From a virus, in the IMG/VR virus record IMGVR_UViG_3300035698_003607, positions 1 through 33,605 of that record: a stretch of DNA of 33,605 nt. One strand, written 5' to 3'. A program made the position numbers and the translations under genes. The notes below the pieces were generated by a model. The model was not told where the DNA came from and ran no database searches. It saw only the letters and a list, made by a program, of their open reading frames with translations. Numbering within the stretch: position 1 is the stretch's first letter; the number at the start of each line of letters is the position of its first letter. This document shows, in pieces, positions 30,583 to 33,605 of the stretch.

Positions 30583-30867
30583 TTACTCCTCGTATTTACC
30601 CATCACCCAACGTTCTTTTAATACTAAATACTCGTCATCACCAATCACTATCGGCTTGCCTTCGTGTCTTTGGAATATAACCTTATCTCCTTTTTTTAGT
30701 TCATACGAATAATCGGGGCCTATGTCTACTACCTCACCATAGTAATCTGAATGGTACTTGTGGATAGACACCCCTGAGTTGGGAATCAAAAACTTCCCAC
30801 CGTCCACATTGTGTGAATAGATTATCTTGACCAAGACCATGTCTGCAACCACTTTTGGAAGATTCAT
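30583..30867 (-). CDS. Second, divergent Cpn10-like protein
   Basis: A 94-aa protein with the Cpn10 plan: N-terminal strand (PKVVADMVLVKIIYS), a mobile-loop-like segment DGGKFLIPNSGVSIHKYHSD with the hydrophobic F-L-I preceding P, then YYGEVVDIGPDYSYELKKGD (matching G-x-V-hydrophobic-x-hydrophobic-G), KVIFQRHEGKPI and EYLVLKERWVMGKYEE. It is clearly diverged from the canonical GroES at 28414, so it is not a recent duplicate. ATGA overlap with the upstream gene. It may form alternative or mixed lids on the phage GroEL. Confidence 0.75.
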   Translation of the reverse strand: MNLPKVVADMVLVKIIYSHNVDGGKFLIPNSGVSIHKYHSDYYGEVVDIGPDYSYELKKGDKVIFQRHEGKPIVIGDDEYLVLKERWVMGKYEE

Positions 30868-31217
30868 TTTAATCTCTCCAACTTTATCCCTCTAATCCTT
30901 TCAATCGACTCAATGGCCTTGTCTACCTCTTGCTTGTTCTTTTCTTTCCTCCTCTCACTTTCTTCCAAAATCGTGTGGACTTGGCACGTTAAACACTTCG
31001 ACACATACCTCCGTCTTCCATGACCGTCATGTTCTGTGAAATACTCAAGGTCTGTATGTGGGCAGAGTTTTGTTATCATCGTACCTAACTCTTTTATCTT
31101 CTCCGCTTGTTTTTCCACAACAAGCATAAACCTTTTGCTTATCTCCTCTCTTCCAAGGTCATTCCTGTGTGCCAAATCAACCATCATCTCATCTACTCTC
31201 TTCCTTGTTACAAACAT
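30864..31217 (-). CDS. Hypothetical Cys-containing protein
   Basis: A 117-aa protein. The frame is open further back to a GTG at 31307, but that would overlap the terminase by 67 bases and has no ribosome-binding site, while ATG 31217 has GAGGAG a few bases upstream and starts just after the terminase stop. It has a helical N-terminus (EEISKRFMLVVEKQAEKIKE), a metal-binding-like pair (KLCPH...SKCLTCQVH) and a charged helical C-terminus. The Cys/His spacing suggests one zinc site. Function unknown. Confidence 0.6.
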   Translation of the reverse strand: MFVTRKRVDEMMVDLAHRNDLGREEISKRFMLVVEKQAEKIKELGTMITKLCPHTDLEYFTEHDGHGRRRYVSKCLTCQVHTILEESERRKEKNKQEVDKAIESIERIRGIKLERLK

Positions 31218-31240
31218 CTCACTCCTCTTGGTTCTCGCTT

Positions 31241-32731
31241 TTAATATATCCTCCTGCCATCTTCTACTGGTGCCTTGTACTCTATGAAACGTGGGTTGCT
31301 GGTACACATATACCTAACATTGTCAGGGAAATCCTTCCACTTCTCTATGATTTTGGCTATATGCTTCACATCACCACTTGGTGTTTCAGGGCTACCTCGG
31401 CTATACTTACTCATAAAATTAATTGTGTTGATACAGTTCTCCAATATAAACACCATAGGTTGTTGCACTATCTCACCTTGGTCGTTCTCTTCCCAATCTA
31501 GCCACTTGCGTACTTCCATGTGACCTACTTCTATCGGTAAATCAGGACAGTCCTTAAACCTTAACCCAACGTTTAACAACTCTTTGACAACGGTTGTCTT
31601 TGCGTTTCCCTCCTCTTCTATTGTTCTTCTTACTGTTCTTTGACCATAATATCTATCAATTATCCTTCTGCGTGGCTTAACTCCGTACATGTCGTACATT
31701 GCGCTCTCTTTGTCTTTTATTATTTGTGCATACTGTTTATAGCTGTAGTTGTCACCTAATATATCATAAAAGTGTCTGTTGGGATACTCGTCCACGCAAA
31801 ATATTGTGCCTGTTATGTGTACTAACCACCATGTCATAGCCCAAGGCTTGCCGTCATGAGGGTCAAGTATGTGCCACATCTGCCTTTTCTGATCACCTGG
31901 CAACCAATCCATAGGTATAACGTGTATCTTTTCGTTAAACTTCGGGTATATTCTGCCGGCAAGGTTGCTTGGTATACCATAAAACCTTGACATTATCTCT
32001 TGTTTTGGCATTAACTTTGCCCTGTTCGCTGTTGCTCTAGCGTCTATGTATGGGTTCTCTTGAGTCCATAAGAAAAAGAACTTGATGCCTTTGTTCTCTG
32101 CTATGCGTGGTAAGTCCATTTTTACAAGTGGGGCAAACTGGCTTTTGATTATCTTGTAACCCTCAAATAACGTACACAACAGCTCTGTCATTCCCATAAG
32201 TGAGGTCATGGTGAATATCATTTCACCGTCACGATCCATTAACCTCATTACTTGCTCATCATATATCCCTTTCTTGTCGGGTTCTTCATCATTCCAAATA
32301 TAATCTATATCGTCTGACTGAAAAGCCTTTAAGCCTTGTTCATATGACTTAAACTCTATCTGTGTATTGTTATCAAGTATAATTTTTTGGTGTGTGTAAC
32401 CATTTACAGGGTCATAATGTCCTCGCTTGATACGATTCTTTGGAAGTAAGCTGTCGATCTTACGTTGTTGTATGCTTACTGAGTCCTTAAAGGTTAAACC
32501 ACAACACCATATCCGTTGATTTGGTTTCTCTAAAGCCTTGGTTATGATGTATTGTGCGCCCTTCTCAGTTTTTCCGCTGCGATTTCCGCCAAATAAAACC
32601 TTAATCTTCGCTGGGTCTTTACCAAATAGGGCTTGCATAGGTAAGTTCTCGAAGAACTGTAAAGGATTAACTGCCTTCCTATGTATCAGCTCTGCCACTA
32701 TCTCTGCGTCTGTTATATTATCGAAACTCAT
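31241..32731 (-). CDS. terL: Terminase large subunit
   Basis: A 496-aa packaging motor. Walker A is GGNRSGKT (residues 48-55), Walker B is DYIWNDEE (about 143-150, with acidic pair), and the coupling segment MTSLMG follows. The C-terminal nuclease half has HILDPHDGKPWAMTWW (first acidic residue near 290) and RRIIDRYYG with further acidic positions. AAAGG stands six bases before ATG 32731, making it a better start than the ATG at 32737, which is too close. It pumps DNA into the prohead and cuts it. It follows the small subunit and is of Terminase_6-like type. Confidence 0.9.
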   Translation of the reverse strand: MSFDNITDAEIVAELIHRKAVNPLQFFENLPMQALFGKDPAKIKVLFGGNRSGKTEKGAQYIITKALEKPNQRIWCCGLTFKDSVSIQQRKIDSLLPKNRIKRGHYDPVNGYTHQKIILDNNTQIEFKSYEQGLKAFQSDDIDYIWNDEEPDKKGIYDEQVMRLMDRDGEMIFTMTSLMGMTELLCTLFEGYKIIKSQFAPLVKMDLPRIAENKGIKFFFLWTQENPYIDARATANRAKLMPKQEIMSRFYGIPSNLAGRIYPKFNEKIHVIPMDWLPGDQKRQMWHILDPHDGKPWAMTWWLVHITGTIFCVDEYPNRHFYDILGDNYSYKQYAQIIKDKESAMYDMYGVKPRRRIIDRYYGQRTVRRTIEEEGNAKTTVVKELLNVGLRFKDCPDLPIEVGHMEVRKWLDWEENDQGEIVQQPMVFILENCINTINFMSKYSRGSPETPSGDVKHIAKIIEKWKDFPDNVRYMCTSNPRFIEYKAPVEDGRRIY

Positions 32732-32753
32732 GCACATCCTTTAGGGTGGTTGC

Positions 32754-33218
32754 TTATAGTCCTCGGTTTTTTAATTCTTCCTTTAGCTCTTTGGGTGACT
32801 TGTTCTGTAGTTTTTCTATTAGTGTATCCGATATACCATAATCTACTTCTGTTTTGTCTTTGTATTTATGCTTGTTTTTCATTACCATCATTTGAGCTGC
32901 TGGTTTCAGTAAGTCCTTGTCTTTCACCACTCTAATCTCTGTAATACTGTCTATTAATTCGTATGTGTTTTGTATACTTATATTATCCTTGTATAGTTTC
33001 GTACACCAGTTGTATATAGTATTACTTGGTACTCCATGCTTTTCTAGTGCATATACCCATAGTTCTTTGAGTAGAAGGGTTTGTTTGTTGTTCTTGATAT
33101 AGTTGTAGCAATCAAGTAGGATCTCTTCAGCTTGTTTCTCAGTCCATTTCTGAGCTGCTTTGTTTCCTCTGAACCAGACTTGCTTGTTCTTAACACTCTT
33201 CTTTGGTTTTTTAGCCAC
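32754..33218 (-). CDS. Putative terminase small subunit
   Basis: A 154-aa basic protein directly upstream of terL. The N-terminus is Lys-rich (AKKPKKSVKNK), a helix-turn-helix-like segment lies near residues 45-72 (LLLKELWVYALEKHGVPSNT, followed by IYNWC), and a central KNKHKYKDKTEVDYG segment is typical of small terminases that recognise the packaging site. The rest is helical oligomerisation-like. No Walker motif, as expected. Overlap of one base with the preceding gene. The call combines HTH-type sequence and position. Confidence 0.7.
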   Translation of the reverse strand: MAKKPKKSVKNKQVWFRGNKAAQKWTEKQAEEILLDCYNYIKNNKQTLLLKELWVYALEKHGVPSNTIYNWCTKLYKDNISIQNTYELIDSITEIRVVKDKDLLKPAAQMMVMKNKHKYKDKTEVDYGISDTLIEKLQNKSPKELKEELKNRGL

Positions 33219-33409
33219 TATTTTTTATCCTGGCATATTATGTCGTCTACTTTGTGTGTGGTCATTTGTTCCCCTTTGTTTAAATGGTCGATTAGTTCAT
33301 TTAATTTTTGAGCTACTATTAGCGGTTGTATTTTCTCGTTCATGTTGTCTAGCACGTTTAGGTCTATCTTCTCTATCATAACAACTCTATCCTTATGTTT
33401 ATTGCTCAT
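33218..33409 (-). CDS. 63-aa hypothetical protein
   Basis: A small charged protein with a helical middle (NEKIQPLIVAQKLNELIDHL) and one Cys near the C-terminus. No clear ribosome-binding site precedes ATG 33409; the start lies 11 bases inside the end of the upstream 25-aa frame, so translation is probably coupled. No family is recognised. It precedes the terminase genes. Confidence 0.5.
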   Translation of the reverse strand: MSNKHKDRVVMIEKIDLNVLDNMNEKIQPLIVAQKLNELIDHLNKGEQMTTHKVDDIICQDKK

Positions 33410-33476
33410 CTGTATACTTTGGCATAGGAGGGTTCATTATCTTGTACGCCTGTTTTAGCTCTTTACTCTCTATCAT
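33399..33476 (-). CDS. 25-aa leader-like peptide
   Basis: Read directly from the sequence. ATG 33476 has a good site, GAGAGGTG, about four bases upstream, and encodes ESKELKQAYKIMNPPMPKYT plus a short polar end. Its start overlaps the stop of the 42-aa frame (ATGA) and its end overlaps the start of the 63-aa gene by 11 bases. It may be a real micropeptide or a translational coupling leader. Confidence 0.4.
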   Translation of the reverse strand: MIESKELKQAYKIMNPPMPKYTDEQ

Positions 33477-33601
33477 GCCTCACCTCTCTCTTTATAACAT
33501 GCCCATGCACATACTAAATATAGTCTGAAAGAGTAATACGGCTCCATAAACCTCAAGTACCAATGTTGTATCTTTCTTTTTATTCTCTTGATCTCTATCA
33601 T
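33473..33601 (-). CDS. 42-aa basic-aromatic peptide at the right edge
   Basis: Read directly from the sequence. The frame can start at ATG 33601, only four bases from the window end, so the true start may lie outside. The product is basic at first (IEIKRIKRKIQHW) and then aromatic and hydrophobic (LRFMEPYYSFRLYLVCAWAC). It ends in an ATGA overlap with the next frame. Possibly membrane-associated. No family is recognised. Confidence 0.4.
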   Translation of the reverse strand: MIEIKRIKRKIQHWYLRFMEPYYSFRLYLVCAWACYKERGEA

Positions 33602-33605
33602 TGGT

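Noticed and set aside
31218-31307. GTG start for the Cys-containing protein after terL.
   Set aside because: It would overlap terL by 67 bases, lacks a ribosome-binding site, and ATG 31217 has GAGGAG.
1-33605. CRISPR arrays, tRNA genes, integrase or insertion sequence.
   Set aside because: No regularly spaced DNA repeats, cloverleaf with CCA-type end, recombinase motif or IS-like inverted repeats with transposase were found by reading.

Overview
This window is a stretch of an AT-rich, tightly packed tailed-phage (Caudoviricetes) genome. The evidence is a canonical packaging and head block on the minus strand: small terminase, large terminase, portal, scaffold-like protein and major capsid protein, in that order. 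There is no tape-measure, tail-sheath or tail-tube gene. Instead there is a large beta-rich nozzle-like protein, a probable head-completion/adaptor protein and a set of large internal or ejection-like proteins, so a short-tailed, podovirus-like particle is the best inference. No integrase, tRNA, rRNA, IS element or CRISPR array was seen. The host cannot be named; the many clear Sec signal peptides and strong AGGAGG-type ribosome binding sites point to a bacterium.

Layout. Positions 1-1200 hold five small plus-strand genes: the tail of one reading frame, a 32-aa membrane peptide, a probable PDDEXK/Holliday-junction-resolvase-like nuclease, an HNH-like protein and a small Cys-rich protein. They converge, with a 19-bp overlap of gene ends, on one minus-strand late block that fills 33.6 kb down to 1182. 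Read in the direction of transcription, this block gives: three small unknown genes; small and large terminase (33.2-31.2 kb); a Cys-containing protein; a divergent Cpn10, a two-helix membrane peptide, a complete GroEL and a canonical GroES (30.9-28.4 kb); a secreted protein and small proteins; a perfect sigma70-type promoter followed about 140 bp later by a rho-independent terminator; portal, scaffold, decoration protein and major capsid (27.4-21.6 kb); a frame-disrupted zinc-ribbon gene; a large repeat-bearing secreted protein closed by a terminator; a candidate promoter; secreted and coiled-coil proteins and a LamG-bearing fibre (19-14.7 kb); small membrane proteins that may form a lysis group (14.6-13.4 kb); adaptor, nozzle and tail-fibre-like proteins (13.4-8.2 kb); ejection-like proteins including a 1512-aa protein with two possible ADP-ribosyltransferase-like folds (7.8-1.7 kb); and a permuted NlpC/P60-type peptidase at the end.

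Two things stand out. First, the phage carries its own complete GroEL plus two different Cpn10 co-chaperonins in one operon between terminase and portal, so its capsid or tail proteins may be folded by a virus-owned chaperonin. Second, ten genes of the late block, including the nozzle-like tail protein and the fibre-like proteins, begin with textbook Sec signal peptides, several preceded by strong Shine-Dalgarno sites. Virion proteins are normally assembled in the cytoplasm, so this repeated export signal is unexplained and is the best candidate here for undescribed biology.

Genes are mostly joined by 1- or 4-base stop/start overlaps, and no stretch longer than about 300 bases lacks a gene. 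Several genes below were read directly from the sequence because they are very short (23-58 aa).
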